Shown one piece after another: positions 44,269-44,718 of a stretch of 44,718 bases of DNA. Position numbers and translations under genes: made by a program. This DNA comes from Pseudomonadota bacterium (GTDB lineage: Bacteria > Pseudomonadota > Gammaproteobacteria > Burkholderiales > Burkholderiaceae_C). The DNA lies in NCBI GenBank assembly GCA_020161215.1, contig JAIUOM010000021.1, positions 1-44,718 of the forward strand, in the 5' to 3' direction. Under the pieces are notes generated by a model. It saw nothing but the letters and a program-made list of their open reading frames with translations. It was not told where the DNA came from and did not search any database. Every line of letters begins with the position of its first letter. Position 1 is the first letter of the stretch.

Positions 44269-44718
44269 ATGAAGACCACCATGTCCCAAGCCCTCGTTGC
44301 CAACAACTTGCCGGTTCCTGCCTTCACCGGGCTGACTCCGCTCGGTTCGCTGGAGGCCTACATCGGCGCGGTCCACCAGATTCCCGTGCTCTCGGTCGAG
44401 GACGAGCAGTCGCTCGCCCGTCGTTTCCGCGATGCCGAAGACCTCGATGCCGCGCGCGAGCTGGTGCATTCGCACCTGCGCTTCGTCGTGCACGTGGCCC
44501 GTGGCTACAGCGGCTACGGCCTGCAGCTGGGCGACCTCATCCAGGAAGGGAACATCGGCCTGATGAAGGCGGTGAAGCGCTTCGACCCCGAGGTCGGCGT
44601 GCGCCTGGTCAGTTTCGCCGTGCACTGGATCCGTGCCGAGATGCACGAGTTCATCCTCAAGAACTGGCGCATCGTCAAGGTCGCCACCACCAAGGCGCAG
44701 CGCAAGCTGTTCTTCAAC
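44269..44718 (+). CDS. rpoH: RNA polymerase sigma-32 factor RpoH (truncated by the window edge)
   Basis: RpoH directs RNA polymerase to heat-shock promoters. The visible 150 residues include region 1.2 ([20 protein letters not shown]), region 2.1-2.4 ([60 protein letters not shown]) and the RpoH-box start QRKLFFN, which is diagnostic. The gene continues past the window. ATG 44269 or ATG 44281 (MSQALV) may be the start; neither has a good ribosome binding site, consistent with a leaderless or near-leaderless message. The Tn7-like element ends 88 bases upstream of ATG 44269. Confidence 0.95.
   Translation, partial: MKTTMSQALVANNLPVPAFTGLTPLGSLEAYIGAVHQIPVLSVEDEQSLARRFRDAEDLDAARELVHSHLRFVVHVARGYSGYGLQLGDLIQEGNIGLMKAVKRFDPEVGVRLVSFAVHWIRAEMHEFILKNWRIVKVATTKAQRKLFFN

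Overview
The window is high-GC gammaproteobacterial DNA. It looks like Xanthomonadaceae (Lysobacter/Luteimonas/Xanthomonas group): a solitary riboswitch-controlled thiC, GSRIKR-type TonB-dependent receptors beside an S9 peptidase and a CadC-like sensor with a TolB-type propeller, and an RpoH with the QRKLFFN signature. The genus is an inference from gene style.

Chromosomal part, 1-15956: the start of an exported protein (minus strand, cut by the window edge), a TPP riboswitch and thiC, a DUF4136-type lipoprotein, a small cysteine-containing exported protein, a TonB-dependent receptor and S9 peptidase (minus), a divergent membrane-bound wHTH/propeller regulator, an AraC-type regulator, and a second TonB receptor broken by a frameshift near 13530.

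Mobile part, 15957-44180: a complete 28,224-bp Tn7-like transposon whose boundaries can be read directly. It has 25-bp terminal inverted repeats (23/25 identical, beginning TGTCGAG), internal 12-bp transposase-site repeats at both ends, and a perfect 5-bp target duplication GGCGT at 15952-15956 and 44181-44185. The transposition genes lie at the right end: tnsA, a tnsB split into a DDE-catalytic protein and a separate Mu-C-like beta-barrel/tail protein, tnsC and tniQ. The first three junctions are all 11-nt ATG...TGA overlaps, so the split looks fixed and translationally coupled. The right end lies 88 bp upstream of the rpoH start codon, suggesting that the rpoH upstream region is the attachment site.

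Cargo from left to right: an XRE-type regulator, a lipoprotein, a 2358-residue Sec-exported SpvB/RHS polymorphic toxin ending in an HExxH domain with a lipoprotein as its likely immunity partner, an IS21-family insertion, an orphan ParD-like antitoxin, an unrecognised two-gene module (a 345-aa protein and a four-helix membrane protein), a type I restriction-modification operon (hsdM-hsdS-membrane protein-hsdR) with a low-complexity tail on HsdS, a small basic protein, a 404-aa unknown and a small putative DNA-binding protein. The whole reads as a defence and competition island carried by a Tn7-like element without CRISPR. rpoH follows at the right edge and is truncated by it.
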